Shown here: piece after piece, positions 32,767 to 42,138 of the stretch
How the letters are laid out: each line of letters opens with the position of its first letter
Position numbering within the stretch: position 1 is the first letter of the stretch
DNA from: an uncultured Methylococcaceae bacterium
Lineage (GTDB): Bacteria; Pseudomonadota; Gammaproteobacteria; Methylococcales; Methylococcaceae
Reading direction: 5' to 3'
DNA length: 42,223 nt
Assembly: GCA_903859815.1 (NCBI GenBank)
Contig: CAIOOA010000212.1
Location: 1 to 42,223 of the forward strand
Program-made: the position numbers and the translations under genes
Notes under the pieces: model-generated
Databases searched by the model: none
The model's input: the letters and a program-made list of their open reading frames with translations, nothing else
What the model was told of the DNA's origin: nothing

Positions 32767-33513
32767 ATGATAGTTTATTGGATTGTCTTTATTGATGTTG
32801 TTCTATTTTTAATATTCATGACATTTACGGGTAAAAGCCTATCAGAGTATCTAATGCTGATGGTTGTTGCCTTGGGTGTTTTGATGATACTCCTTTTTTT
32901 AGCCATTTATGAACATCAATATCCTGCCCTATTGTATGTGCGATTATTTATATCGGTTATAGCTGGTGTGGTAATAGTTGTTTCCACGATGGTATCTTGG
33001 CTGCCAAATAATGAGAGTAGAAAATATGAACTCTCTCAGGAAGGAGCAAAAAATGAAATGACTGATATCAATAAAAAGTCTGGTGTCCCACATTGCAAAT
33101 ATGAAGAAAACCCCGATGGTTTTACAATTGGCTTCAGTAAACCATCGTTCGCTCTGGTGAAGGCTAGTGATATGTTTTTCATATTACCTTTTCTTGGAGG
33201 TTTAGATTCAAATAGTAAAAAAGTAAATACATCCACGATTAAAGTGGATAAGCAATTCGTCTTTGTTCATGGCAAACGATTTAAGCGTAGAGACTTTGGT
33301 GGATTTTTGGTCGCAAGAACCTATAAGGCTTTGTTTAAAACGGTGTCTGAACTTGGATTTAGAGACGGTAAAGACATTGTTAGTTTTGGCGGTGCCTGGA
33401 ATAAACAGGAAGCTTACGACGTTGCCGATTCGCTGAACCATCTTTTACGAGTCATACCCATCGAAGATGACATTGTTTTAGAAGGAAGCATGGACGAAAA
33501 GCCGAAATCATAA
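32767..33513 (+). CDS. Membrane protein of unknown function (PH/YcxB-like C-terminus)
   Basis: A 248-residue protein with three N-terminal membrane helices (about 3-21, 27-47, 54-75). A soluble domain follows, containing DGFTIGFSKPSFALVKASDMFFILPF and KQFVFVHGKRFKRRDFGGFLVA. The strand-rich soluble part hints at a pleckstrin-homology-like fold of the YcxB type, but this is weak. gaggattatag precedes the ATG. The gene is A/T-rich and lies between repeat copies B and C, which suggests a cassette. The repeat touches its stop codon. Confidence 0.55.
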   Translation: MIVYWIVFIDVVLFLIFMTFTGKSLSEYLMLMVVALGVLMILLFLAIYEHQYPALLYVRLFISVIAGVVIVVSTMVSWLPNNESRKYELSQEGAKNEMTDINKKSGVPHCKYEENPDGFTIGFSKPSFALVKASDMFFILPFLGGLDSNSKKVNTSTIKVDKQFVFVHGKRFKRRDFGGFLVARTYKALFKTVSELGFRDGKDIVSFGGAWNKQEAYDVADSLNHLLRVIPIEDDIVLEGSMDEKPKS

Positions 33514-33547
33514 CGCGGTAAGGCGGAACCATGGATGGGTTCCGCCA
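33512..33547 (+). repeat. Island repeat, truncated copy C
   Basis: It keeps the first 36 bp of the 95-bp repeat, including the complete gcggaacc...ggttccgc hairpin, and then diverges. It begins inside the stop codon of the upstream gene. Confidence 0.7.
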
Positions 33548-33603
33548 TATGTAGATGGTCGGTTGTCCACATGTGGAGACTGTGGGAACGGACTCAAGTT
33601 AAA

Positions 33604-34263
33604 TTAGGTTTGAGCGGAAAATAGGGCGACACAGCCAACCAGCTTTAAGCTCACCTTGTCAAAGCGTTGCGACAGAACCATGTCCAGCCCCTTAAGCGTG
33701 TCTTGGGTATTGGCAAAGACGCCCTTCTGGTTATAAAACGCCATCAGTTTTCGAGCCGCCCAGCTTCTCGGCACATCGCCTTGGAGTATCGTTGAGCCGA
33801 AAATGCATGCGCCCGGATTCATGACGGCTTTGAGATGGTCGAGTATCGCGGCTTTTTCGGTGATAGTCCCCGGCAAGCAGTGAAGCAGATAATTGATGCC
33901 AACGGAGTCGAACGTTGCCATGGACTCGCTAATGGGTTCAAAAATATTTTGCCGATAGGTTTCCGGCTGATAGCGGACTATCCTCCGGGCGGCGTATGCT
34001 AGGGAATTGGGGTTCATGTCCATCAGTGCGACACGAGGGTGATAGGAAGGGAATCGGCAGCGATCCAAAAAATAGCCAGTACCGACACCGACATCAAGAT
34101 GGTTCGATGAAATATGCGCATTATAATGTTCCCGTATTGTTGGGGACGGGCACTGCCAGATGAAACGGTTAGACAAGCCCAAAACGAGGATGTCATAAAC
34201 CGAGAGTATCCCCTTCGTGTATAACGCTTGGCCGTCGTAAACTTGTTCTGCTGTCGGTTGCAT
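33604..34263 (-). CDS. Class I SAM-dependent methyltransferase
   Basis: A 219-residue Rossmann-fold methyltransferase with motif I LDVGVGTGYFLDRC, strand-2 acidic residue in VALMDMNPNSLAYA, and a motif IV-like SVGINYLLHCLPG. The C-terminal lid contains GVFANTQDTLKGLDMVL. The substrate is unknown. It lies alone in the accessory island, with a gap of about 220 bp to its neighbour. In that gap (34264-34482) nothing beyond A/T-rich sequence is seen. Confidence 0.8.
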   Translation of the reverse strand: MQPTAEQVYDGQALYTKGILSVYDILVLGLSNRFIWQCPSPTIREHYNAHISSNHLDVGVGTGYFLDRCRFPSYHPRVALMDMNPNSLAYAARRIVRYQPETYRQNIFEPISESMATFDSVGINYLLHCLPGTITEKAAILDHLKAVMNPGACIFGSTILQGDVPRSWAARKLMAFYNQKGVFANTQDTLKGLDMVLSQRFDKVSLKLVGCVALFSAQT

Positions 34264-34482
34264 ATAATATTTTCTGTTATCGAATTGAATTGTAAACGTA
34301 CTGTTCTATTAAAAACCCACGACCAAATTAGAAACCTTGTTTGTGCTTTTTATTCTTTTCCCTAAATCTGGATTATTGGCATTAAGAATATAGATAGCCT
34401 TAGGGTTAGCGCTCAATCGTTAAAGGCGATTTAGCTATTCGTTTATTTCATTTTGAGCAGGATGGTAACATACCCCTTGTGC

Positions 34483-35364
34483 CTATCGTTGCCGATAAGG
34501 TATCTGGCAATAGGATATGCCAGAATTAAGCCTGACGCGCATTTTGGATAAAAACATAGTCAAAGAATTCATCGATAGATTGATATTCGGGGTCGGGCCT
34601 AGCACTACATGCTCTAGTTCAAGCGGTTCATTGCCTAGGCCAAGATTGAATTCAAGGTAGGGAACCAGCATGGAAGTGCCTTCCCGGAATTTGACTGGGG
34701 TGGTGACATAATCCATCAGCACGGGGGAAACGATGCGCCATTCTTCTTCCTCTTGAAATGAGGGATGTTTGAGTATGGCGGCTATGCGCAACAAATCGCT
34801 TTCCACCCTTTCAAAAATATCAAAATAAGATTGTGAGGAATGGCGTTTGGATTCATCCAAGTTTTCCCCATATTCGTCAGCCAAGCATTCAACGGAAGCG
34901 ATCACCTGTTTAATCAGCACCTGCTGAATGTCCGGGTCGTACACGCATTTACCCAGTTGAAACGACTGCTTTGTCGCGCAAGCTGTCAGATATTCGGGAT
35001 TAAAACCTATGCTAACTCCTTTGCCCAATGAGCTATAACCCCGCCACTGGCTGAGCAAATTTCCATTGGCGCGAAACGATGCAGCGAACAGCATGTGTCC
35101 CCTGGAAATCCGGTTGGATACCCAATCGAGGAATTGCGCCAGCAGTTTCTGTTTGCTTGGATTGTCGTCGATCCGCTCCGAAACTTCCGCTTGTATTAGT
35201 TCAACGGTATGGTTCATCTCAGCCGAATCATTCATATACAAGATATTACTCGCCCATAATACCCGCTTTTCCACGATGCCAATTAGTCCAGGAAAACTGG
35301 TGTAGTGGTATATGGTTTCGGTTGGAGTGTCGGAATAGAGTTTTTCGGTGATGTTTTTGATCAT
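34483..35364 (-). CDS. DUF2971 family protein coupled to hicBA
   Basis: A 293-residue cytosolic protein with the DUF2971 N-terminus (TIYHYTSFPGLIGIVEKRVLWAS, then NDSAEMNH) and the central AASFRANGNLLSQWRGYSSLGKGVSIGF segment typical of the family. The function is not established, and members occur often near defence and toxin genes. Its start codon overlaps the hicA stop (ATGA, 35361-35364), so it is translated as the third gene of hicB-hicA-DUF2971. This coupling suggests a joint role with the toxin-antitoxin pair, which is inference. Confidence 0.8.
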   Translation of the reverse strand: MIKNITEKLYSDTPTETIYHYTSFPGLIGIVEKRVLWASNILYMNDSAEMNHTVELIQAEVSERIDDNPSKQKLLAQFLDWVSNRISRGHMLFAASFRANGNLLSQWRGYSSLGKGVSIGFNPEYLTACATKQSFQLGKCVYDPDIQQVLIKQVIASVECLADEYGENLDESKRHSSQSYFDIFERVESDLLRIAAILKHPSFQEEEEWRIVSPVLMDYVTTPVKFREGTSMLVPYLEFNLGLGNEPLELEHVVLGPTPNINLSMNSLTMFLSKMRVRLNSGISYCQIPYRQR

Positions 35365-35573
35365 TGATGTTCAAAGTCTGACCAAACTAAACCTAGTTGA
35401 CGAATTGCAGATCGTAGTGTTCCTAGTTTGATATCTTTGCTACCCCAATCGGGTATCACAGTAACTTGCTTTGTCGCAGGGTTAAACCATTTTCGATGGG
35501 AACCACCACTACGGCGTGGCAATTCCTCGCATCCCAATGCTAAAAGTTTTCGTGTTATTTCACGATAGTTCAC
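35361..35573 (-). CDS. hicA: HicA-type mRNA interferase toxin
   Basis: A 70-residue protein with a dsRBD-like HicA fold. It has KLLALGCEELPRRSGGSHRKW, with the catalytic His in GSHRKW, and an IKLGTLRSAIRQLGL end. It cuts mRNA independently of the ribosome when free of HicB. The start is GTG at 35573 and shares one base with the hicB stop (TAGTG). The stop overlaps the next gene. The antitoxin-first order is less common than hicA-hicB. Confidence 0.88.
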   Translation of the reverse strand: MNYREITRKLLALGCEELPRRSGGSHRKWFNPATKQVTVIPDWGSKDIKLGTLRSAIRQLGLVWSDFEHQ

Positions 35574-35818
35574 TATGCAGCCACTAAGGTTTCAAGCCAG
35601 ACTGAGTTATTGCCATCGGGAAGTTTTAGACAAGCTGGTAATGTTCGCCCTAAATCCTCATACGCCTCAATGACGGCTGCCAATGCGTCTTGGACATTAG
35701 CCAAGGCTTCCTCAACAGTATCGCCTTCAGTCAGCAGTTCGGGCAGTAGCGGCGAGGTTACGGTGAAACCACCTTCCGGTTGCGGTTCTAGGACTAATGG
35801 GATTTTGTACATCATCAT
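35573..35818 (-). CDS. hicB: HicB-type antitoxin
   Basis: An 81-residue antitoxin with the partial RNase H-like fold (IPLVLEPQPEGGFTVTSPLLPELLTEGDT, then EEALANVQDALAAVIEAYED). No C-terminal DNA-binding domain is obvious at this length. An aggat Shine-Dalgarno lies six bases before the first of three tandem ATG codons, which supports 35818. First in the coupled hicB-hicA-DUF2971 operon. Confidence 0.85.
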   Translation of the reverse strand: MMMYKIPLVLEPQPEGGFTVTSPLLPELLTEGDTVEEALANVQDALAAVIEAYEDLGRTLPACLKLPDGNNSVWLETLVAA

Positions 35819-35858
35819 CTTTCATCCTATATTCAATCGATTAATAAAAGTGGGTGGA

Positions 35859-36743
35859 TTACATATTGGATTTATCATGTTTTTTGCAATCTGGGTTGTA
35901 TAGGTTTTTGGTTTTCCATAATAACTTTTCAGAATTAAATGACTCTTCATCTTCAAAGTGTTGTTGGAAAAATATCCCTTCATGACATCCAAACAAAATT
36001 AGATTTGAACCTACCTCTTTGATAAAATCTCGTCTATATGGTTGACAGGCGGTTTGGAAAAACCCCATCGCATATCCCCATAGATACGCCGAAAGTGCAT
36101 TCATTTGTTCTGCTGATAATTCTTCATCAAAAGGTGCATGCATTATGAGCCTGTCAAAGTCAGTTCCCGTGTCGGGAATTAACTTCCCAAACCTAAACTC
36201 AACTGTGCTTCTGAAATTTACTATATTTAACAGATACTTAATTGGACATTCACCTTTGAAGATATCCACTTCAAAGGCAAAATTGAAGGCTCCTTTCCAA
36301 TAATAGTAGCGTGTTCCGCTTTCACCAAAGGTTTCACTAAACGCAGCATAGAATTTTGCCAAGTTTGTCCAAGACTCTCTATCTTCCGAATCTCGTCCAA
36401 GTTCCCACCACAATGCGTAGTCAACTTCAATACTAACGCACTGCTGCGCCAACGAGATATAACGTCTATCACCAATCCTTTTGGCTCGGCAATGTAGGTG
36501 TTCATTGTTTATTTCAAGCTGCTTGCCAATTTGTAGAGTAAATATTTCTTCCGCATTATTGGCTTCTAGCGCAGAAGCTGCCCAATATTCTAATTGGCCT
36601 ATGCTAGCCTCGTCCAAGCGGTGTTCGATAGTGGGAAAAAGTTCTCCGAAACGATAACGCAACTGCTGTTTTAAAATACAGACTGCGCCTTCTCGTAAAT
36701 TGACTTCACTTGATGGGTGTTCAATAGATTTGGTGTTTTCCAT
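35859..36743 (-). CDS. Hypothetical protein, 294 residues, accessory island
   Basis: A soluble, acidic protein with many aromatic residues (SVEVDYALWWELGRDSEDRESW, then RYYYWKGAFNFAFEVD). No signal peptide, membrane segment or recognised motif. The central part has an ELSAEQMNALSAYLWGYAMG helix. It does not visibly belong to the hicBA operon, being 41 bp upstream of hicB on the same strand, though co-transcription is possible. The function is unknown. The low G+C is shared with the neighbouring PLD-like gene. Confidence 0.6.
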   Translation of the reverse strand: MENTKSIEHPSSEVNLREGAVCILKQQLRYRFGELFPTIEHRLDEASIGQLEYWAASALEANNAEEIFTLQIGKQLEINNEHLHCRAKRIGDRRYISLAQQCVSIEVDYALWWELGRDSEDRESWTNLAKFYAAFSETFGESGTRYYYWKGAFNFAFEVDIFKGECPIKYLLNIVNFRSTVEFRFGKLIPDTGTDFDRLIMHAPFDEELSAEQMNALSAYLWGYAMGFFQTACQPYRRDFIKEVGSNLILFGCHEGIFFQQHFEDEESFNSEKLLWKTKNLYNPDCKKHDKSNM

Positions 36744-36823
36744 AGTTTTATCTGAATATTTTAAGGTTCATCCTGAATGCCATACGAAAACCAAAATGGG
36801 TAGCGTATTAGCGATTTGTTTTT

Positions 36824-37807
36824 TTAACCGTCAAGGTAGTTTATTGCCTCAACTAGAGAAATCAACCCATAATCAAATTCAGCGATCAAGCTAGGAACCC
36901 CTTCAAGGATGAAGTCCTTATCTGCTTGGCTCATCAGTATAGTCTTATTAATACCCTGCACCTGAATCCCCCGTTCACGATGCGCTAATATTAGATCGCC
37001 CTCATCTTGAATATTGACTTTTAAACTGGGCGTAAAAACTCTAGCCACACCATAAATAATAGGATTATTCCTTGCAAATATATCTATGAACCACGCACCA
37101 TCTGGAAACTCCCATCCATCCCCATAACCCCATACTCGTCCGAAATCTGTAGTGCTTAACCCAGTTACTTCTCGTACTCCTTGATTTATTTCTTTGATTG
37201 TATCGCCAGCTAACTGGCTGAGTTTTTCGAAATAAACAGCCAGAAAGATATTTCCAAACAGTTCTTGGTTTTTACGGCATATATCGAGTAAACCCTTCCC
37301 CTCTCGTTTGACAGGTGCTAGTTTTCGTCTTTGATTCCATTTTTTTCTTGCCTCTTCAAGCATAACATCATTCACCAAACGACTCTGTTGACATTCCCAC
37401 AAATGATTAAACCATTTACCTACTTTATCAACAAGTTTTGGATCGTCTGTCATTATATTTGCTTCAATCCAACCTTTCAGTTCGTTATCACCTTCTACTA
37501 CGAGACCGTTTGCGGACGCATTGGAAGAACCAAGGATAACAGTCGAGCCTGACGCATAGACCTTTGCATGCAATTTCGGATTTGACTTTACGTCAGCCCC
37601 TAACCTAATCAATTGTTTTACAACATCAGGGTTCGTCGCGCCTGATTCAAGGTTACAGATAATTTTGGTTCCCTTTGCACGCTGACCATCAAGACCCAAT
37701 GAGGCTAAAGCGCCCTTTCCCCAAAAAGCGACTGCAAATCGCTTATCTTTGCCCTTTAACTTTAAATATTCAGGGCCAATTTCAGTTTCACTGAGGAACT
37801 TAAGCAT
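36824..37807 (-). CDS. Phospholipase D-like domain protein
   Basis: A 327-residue protein with a single N-terminal PLD-type half-site: HAKVYASGSTVILGSSNAS (His80, Lys82, then the GSSN segment). The rest (LLDICRKNQELFGNIFLAVY, then FGRVWGYGDGWEFPDGAWF) is unassigned. One HxK motif means that, if active, it would work as a dimer, as the PLD-type nucleases (Nuc, BfiI) do. A strong aaggag precedes the ATG. PLD-family nucleases occur in defence loci, which fits this island. Enzyme activity is not proven. Confidence 0.7.
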   Translation of the reverse strand: MLKFLSETEIGPEYLKLKGKDKRFAVAFWGKGALASLGLDGQRAKGTKIICNLESGATNPDVVKQLIRLGADVKSNPKLHAKVYASGSTVILGSSNASANGLVVEGDNELKGWIEANIMTDDPKLVDKVGKWFNHLWECQQSRLVNDVMLEEARKKWNQRRKLAPVKREGKGLLDICRKNQELFGNIFLAVYFEKLSQLAGDTIKEINQGVREVTGLSTTDFGRVWGYGDGWEFPDGAWFIDIFARNNPIIYGVARVFTPSLKVNIQDEGDLILAHRERGIQVQGINKTILMSQADKDFILEGVPSLIAEFDYGLISLVEAINYLDG

Positions 37808-37866
37808 CGTTTTCTCCTTGAAATTAGGGTGACAAAAATTTTACACGCTCAGGATGATATGTACCG

Positions 37867-38130
37867 TTACCCATCATAATGAAACCGGCAAGCTATTATC
37901 ACCAACTCATCATCAGTAGCTCGATAAACAAGGCGGTTGGTGTCGTCAATACGCCTTGACCAATAACCGGATAAACTGCCACGCAAGGGCTCGGGTTTGC
38001 CGATGCCTTCAAACGGTTCACGCGCAGCAGCGTTAATCAAGGCAATGATGCGCTTAAGGGTTTTTCTGTCCTGTTCCTGCCAATATAAATACGCTTCCCA
38101 TGCATCAGGTACAAAGCGAGGAACGCATGA
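37867..38130 (-). pseudogene. yoeB: YoeB-type mRNA interferase toxin without an in-frame start
   Basis: The minus-strand frame reads [20 protein letters not shown], then [34 protein letters not shown] and ends CRFHYDG, a complete YoeB toxin including the catalytic-type Glu, Arg and terminal His-Tyr. It is in the same frame as the antitoxin and starts directly after that gene's TAA, but has no ATG, GTG or TTG near the N-terminus. An ATG at 38128-38126 is one base out of frame and meets a stop after eight codons. A one-base change in about 38115-38125 probably inactivated it. Readthrough or frameshifting is the alternative. Confidence 0.75.
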
Positions 38131-38394
38131 TTAATTGTTATCAACTAGCAACTTATGCGCTTGGGCTAACCCAGCCTTGTCTTGGCGTATGGCTCTTGCC
38201 AGTGCTTCGGCGTTGGCTGGGGTGGAAAGTAAATGCAGGGTTTCCATCATACTATTGTAATAATCAAGTGACATGACTACAGCATCGCCCCTAGCATCGC
38301 GGCGGCTAATGATGGTGACATCGGCATCTTGCTGGACATCATCTAATATTGACTTTAGAGCGTGACGGGCATGGGAGTATGTGACAACTTTCAT
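38131..38394 (-). CDS. yefM: YefM/Phd-family antitoxin
   Basis: An 87-residue antitoxin with the typical N-terminal DNA-binding fold (MKVVTYSHARHALKSILDDV, then VVMSLDYYNSMMETLHLLS) and a toxin-binding tail. aggat lies six bases before the ATG. The downstream reading frame encodes its YoeB partner, whose start is disrupted, so this may be an orphan antitoxin. It still could regulate its own promoter. Confidence 0.85.
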   Translation of the reverse strand: MKVVTYSHARHALKSILDDVQQDADVTIISRRDARGDAVVMSLDYYNSMMETLHLLSTPANAEALARAIRQDKAGLAQAHKLLVDNN

Positions 38395-38528
38395 AGTTTC
38401 ATCCTCATGATTAAATGGAAAGACTGTAAGGCTGAGATGTAACGTGTACTACCCTCGCGTCGATTCCTTTGCCTTGCCCATAGATTTTCTTCCCAAGAAA
38501 TTCTCCACTTGCAAAAAAAGCTATGGGC

Positions 38529-39129
38529 CTAGGCATTCACAACTTCTTCTGGCGTTGCTGCGGTCAATATCCGCTCTCCCCATATCAATAAAATGTCTGC
38601 ATCGGCTTCTTCAACTTTTTGGCGGATAGATTCGTTTAAGGGTCCGAAGCGCAGTTCCATTAATCTAATCAATAATGCTGCTTCACCTTCCTTTTTGCCT
38701 TCTAGTTTACCTTCCAGCTTGCCTTCCAGCTTGCCTATCTGCCTGCCTTCTTCTATACCTTGTTGCTTCCAATCTTTAGTCCACTCGACTACGCGTTCAG
38801 CTAACATACTATGTACCTCTTGCAGTTCGTTTAATTCAGAAAATTCTACACCCGGAACATGGCCTGGTAACAAAACCCGTATTGGATTGAAATTCAAGAA
38901 GCAGATATACATAAAGCCACTCCCGGCCCCATCGTACCCGCCAGATGATGTCATCCTCTCGTTCACGCAAATCGTCGGCGACATAGCTGCCGCCGACTTT
39001 TTCCAAGCTGGTGAAGTCCAGACCGGTTACCCACTCTTCATGCACAAAACCACGTAGTAGGTCTTCCACCATTTCAGGATGGGAAAACAGTAGCTTGTAA
39101 GCATGGTCGTGATCTTTTCGGGTGTTCAA
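38529..39129 (-). pseudogene. Rpn/PD-(D/E)XK transposase-like nuclease remnant, internal deletion
   Basis: Two minus-strand frames join at about 38880-38905. The first (39129-38836) begins RKDHDHAYKLLFSHPEMVEDLL, the usual Rpn N-terminus, and keeps the nuclease segment YVYLLLEFQSN. The second resumes at RVLLPGHVPGVEFSELNELQEV, which normally lies about 150 residues later, and ends with the KLEGKLEGK repeat and an ADILLIWGERILTA tail. The middle of the protein is deleted and the frame shifted, so it is a remnant. It abuts the glyS stop (39135). Confidence 0.75.
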
Positions 39130-39134
39130 GAAGC

Positions 39135-41213
39135 TTATCCGACCTGCAACTTCGAAATATCCGCAATATCCAAAAACAAGCCTTCAACTATCGCCAGCAA
39201 ACCCAAACGATTCCGCCTAAGTTCAGGGTCTTCAGCCATGACCATAACCCCGTCAAAAAACGCATCCACCGAATCGCGCAAACCGGCTAAGCGGCGCAGG
39301 GCGGCGGTATAATCGCGGTCTTGCAATAAAGGCAGCACATCTTCCCTTGCGTCACGGGCGGCTTGCAGCAGTGCTTTTTCTTGGCGTTCAACTAAGCCAT
39401 GTTCCTCCACATTGGCGATGACTGGCTCTTCGGATTTGCGCAAGATGTTGCGAATGCGCTTGTTGGCGGCGGCGAGGCTTTCGGCTTCCGGCAGGTTGCG
39501 GAAGGCTTGCACGGCTTGCAAGCGGGATTGGAAATCCAATAGACGCGGCGGTTGCACGGACAGCACGGCATCAAATTCGTCGAAGCTAAAACCGCGTTCC
39601 AAACAGTAGCCTTTCAGTCGGTCAAGGATAAACTCATGCACGGCTTTGAAGGTCGCCTCACGGTCAAAATGATGCGTGTAGGGTTCCAAAGCGAATTCCA
39701 ACAAGCTTGGCAATTCCAAATCCAATCCGCATTCAATCAGGATGCGGATTGCGCCCAAAGCCGCACGGCGAAGTGCGTAGGGGTCTTTGTCGCCCGTGGG
39801 AATTAGCCCGGCGGAGAAAATGCCAGTCAGTGTGTCGAGTTTTTCCGCCAGAGCCAGCATTTGCCCAGTCTGCGTGGTGGGCAACGCGCCACCGGATAGC
39901 TTGGGCAGGTATTGTTCTTCAATGGCGATGGCGATGTCTTTTGGTTCGCCCTCGGCTAGGGCGTAATATTTGCCCATCGTTCCTTGTAGGTTGGTGAATT
40001 CGCCAACCATTTCGGTGAGCAAGTCGGCTTTTGCCAAGAGTGCGGCACGTTCCACCCAAGCGCTTTCGGTTTCCAAGGCATCGGCTATGTGAACGCTTAG
40101 GCGTTGGACACGGTGGGTCTTGTCCAGCAATGAACCCAAGGTCTTTTGGAAGGTGATGTCAGCCAAGTTGGGAACGCGGTCTTCCAAGGTCTTTTTGCGG
40201 TCTTGGTTCCAGAAAAATTCGGCATCGGATAGGCGTGGACGCACAACCCGCTCATTGCCCTCGCGAACGGATTCGATGCGTGAACTGGCAATGTTGCTGA
40301 AAGTGATGAACCAAGGCAACAAGCTTCCATCGGCCTTTTGCACAGGAAAATACTTTTGATTTTCCTGCATGGTGGTGATTAACACTTCGGCGGGCAGTTC
40401 CAAATAACGTGCCTCAAAGCCTCCCAACACAGGCACCGGCCATTCTACCAGCGCGGCGATTTCTTCCAGCAATGCCGGTTCGATGTGCGCGACCCCGCCT
40501 ACGCTGTCCGCCGCCTTTTCCGCCAAGGCTCGGATCATGTCCATGCGCTCGGTGTAGCTGGCGATCACTTTGCCTTCATGGCGAAGTTTTTCCGCATATT
40601 CATTGGGACTGTCAATGGTGATGGTTCTTGGGCTATGGAAACGGTGACCGCGAGTGTTGCATCCAGAAGGAAGGTCGAGCATCGTGGTTTCAATGACGGT
40701 GTCGCCGAATAATAGCAACACCCAATGGGCAGGCCGAACGAACTCCGCTGACCCTGCTCCCCATCTCATGCGCTTGGCGATAGGCAAGCCGGCCAAACTT
40801 GATCGGATAATGTCGGGTAATAGGTCAGCCGTAGCCGCGCCCTTGACTTCCTGCTTGTAGCAAAGCCATTCGCCCTTGTCAGTTTTCAAAGTAGTGAGTT
40901 TGTCGGCTGTTGTGCCGCAACTGCGAACAAAACCTTCGGCGGCTTTGGATAATGAGCCGTCGGCATTGTAGGCTGCATTGATTGCAGGGCCACGCCTTTC
41001 CACAGTCTGGTCAGGTTGGGCCGTGTTCAAGCCTTTAATCAGCAAGCCCAACCGCCTAGGGGTGGCATAGGATATCAATTCACCGTAGGCCAAGCCTGCT
41101 TTTTGCAAACCGGCTTCAACGCCACTTTGCAGTGCGCGGGAAAGGTTCAACAAGGATTTGGGCGGCAATTCCTCGGTACCCAGTTCAAATAACAATTCGC
41201 GGGTTTCAGCCAT
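39135..41213 (-). CDS. glyS: Glycyl-tRNA synthetase beta subunit
   Basis: A 692-residue beta subunit of the tetrameric glycyl-tRNA synthetase, charging tRNA-Gly with glycine. The N-terminus [19 protein letters not shown] is diagnostic. HD-like and DALR-type anticodon-binding regions fill the C-terminal half ([20 protein letters not shown], then [19 protein letters not shown]). The length equals the E. coli subunit (689) within a few residues. It overlaps glyQ by eight bases and is downstream of it. Confidence 0.96.
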   Translation of the reverse strand: MAETRELLFELGTEELPPKSLLNLSRALQSGVEAGLQKAGLAYGELISYATPRRLGLLIKGLNTAQPDQTVERRGPAINAAYNADGSLSKAAEGFVRSCGTTADKLTTLKTDKGEWLCYKQEVKGAATADLLPDIIRSSLAGLPIAKRMRWGAGSAEFVRPAHWVLLLFGDTVIETTMLDLPSGCNTRGHRFHSPRTITIDSPNEYAEKLRHEGKVIASYTERMDMIRALAEKAADSVGGVAHIEPALLEEIAALVEWPVPVLGGFEARYLELPAEVLITTMQENQKYFPVQKADGSLLPWFITFSNIASSRIESVREGNERVVRPRLSDAEFFWNQDRKKTLEDRVPNLADITFQKTLGSLLDKTHRVQRLSVHIADALETESAWVERAALLAKADLLTEMVGEFTNLQGTMGKYYALAEGEPKDIAIAIEEQYLPKLSGGALPTTQTGQMLALAEKLDTLTGIFSAGLIPTGDKDPYALRRAALGAIRILIECGLDLELPSLLEFALEPYTHHFDREATFKAVHEFILDRLKGYCLERGFSFDEFDAVLSVQPPRLLDFQSRLQAVQAFRNLPEAESLAAANKRIRNILRKSEEPVIANVEEHGLVERQEKALLQAARDAREDVLPLLQDRDYTAALRRLAGLRDSVDAFFDGVMVMAEDPELRRNRLGLLAIVEGLFLDIADISKLQVG

Positions 41214-42138
41214 GATGGCTCTCCTTGTTAGTCAGCATGGGGAAGCCCAGCTTTTCGCGGCGGGCATAATAGGCTTCGGCAACCGATTTGGCTAAATCCC
41301 GAACCCTTAGGATAAAGCGTTGGCGTTCGGTCACGGAGATGGCTCGGCGGGCATCCAGTAGGTTGAAGGAGTGTGAGGCTTTCAGCACCATTTCATAGGC
41401 GGGCAATGGCAAATCTTGGCTGATCAATTGTTTGCACTCTTGTTCATAGGTATCAAAACATTGGAATAGAAACGCGGTGGGTGCGCGTTCAAAATTATAG
41501 GCGGACATTTCCACTTCATTTTGATGGTAAACATCGCCATAGGTCACGTCACCTTGAGGCCCACGCGCCCATACCAGATCGAATATGCTTTCCTTGCGTT
41601 GCAAGTACATGGCAAGGCGCTCCACGCCGTAAGTGATCTCGCCACTGACCGGGCGGCAGTCTAAGCCACCCACTTGTTGGAAATAGGTGAACTGGGTCAC
41701 TTCCATGCCATTTAGCCAAACCTCCCAACCAAGCCCCCATGCGCCTAGCGTTGGTGATTCCCAGTTGTCTTCGACAAAGCGAATATCGTGTTCCAGTAGG
41801 TCGAACCCCAAGTAGCGCAGCGACCCAAGGTAAAGCTCTTGGAAATCCATGGGCGAGGGTTTCATGATGACCTGAAACTGATAATAATGTTGCAGTCGGT
41901 TTGGGTTCTCGCCGTAACGACCGTCAGTGGGGCGGCGTGAAGGTTGTACATAGGCGGCGTTCCAAGGTTCGGGTCCAATGGAGCGCAGGAAGGTGGCTGG
42001 ATGGAAAGTGCCAGCGCCGACTTCCAAGTCCAAGGGTTGCAGTATTACGCAACCCTGTTCGCCCCAATAATCCTGTAGTGCCAGAATGAGCCCTTGGAAG
42101 GTAGTTACATCGCGTGCATGGTTGTTGGTATTGTCCAC
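41206..42138 (-). CDS. glyQ: Glycyl-tRNA synthetase alpha subunit
   Basis: A 310-residue class II catalytic subunit. [20 protein letters not shown] opens it. [20 protein letters not shown] holds the class II motif 2-like loop, and [20 protein letters not shown] holds the glycine-binding region. The start is a GTG at 42138, since no suitable ATG is nearby. It is first of the glyQ-glyS operon. The promoter would lie in the last 85 bases of the window, where no clear element could be assigned. Confidence 0.95.
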   Translation of the reverse strand: MDNTNNHARDVTTFQGLILALQDYWGEQGCVILQPLDLEVGAGTFHPATFLRSIGPEPWNAAYVQPSRRPTDGRYGENPNRLQHYYQFQVIMKPSPMDFQELYLGSLRYLGFDLLEHDIRFVEDNWESPTLGAWGLGWEVWLNGMEVTQFTYFQQVGGLDCRPVSGEITYGVERLAMYLQRKESIFDLVWARGPQGDVTYGDVYHQNEVEMSAYNFERAPTAFLFQCFDTYEQECKQLISQDLPLPAYEMVLKASHSFNLLDARRAISVTERQRFILRVRDLAKSVAEAYYARREKLGFPMLTNKESHHG

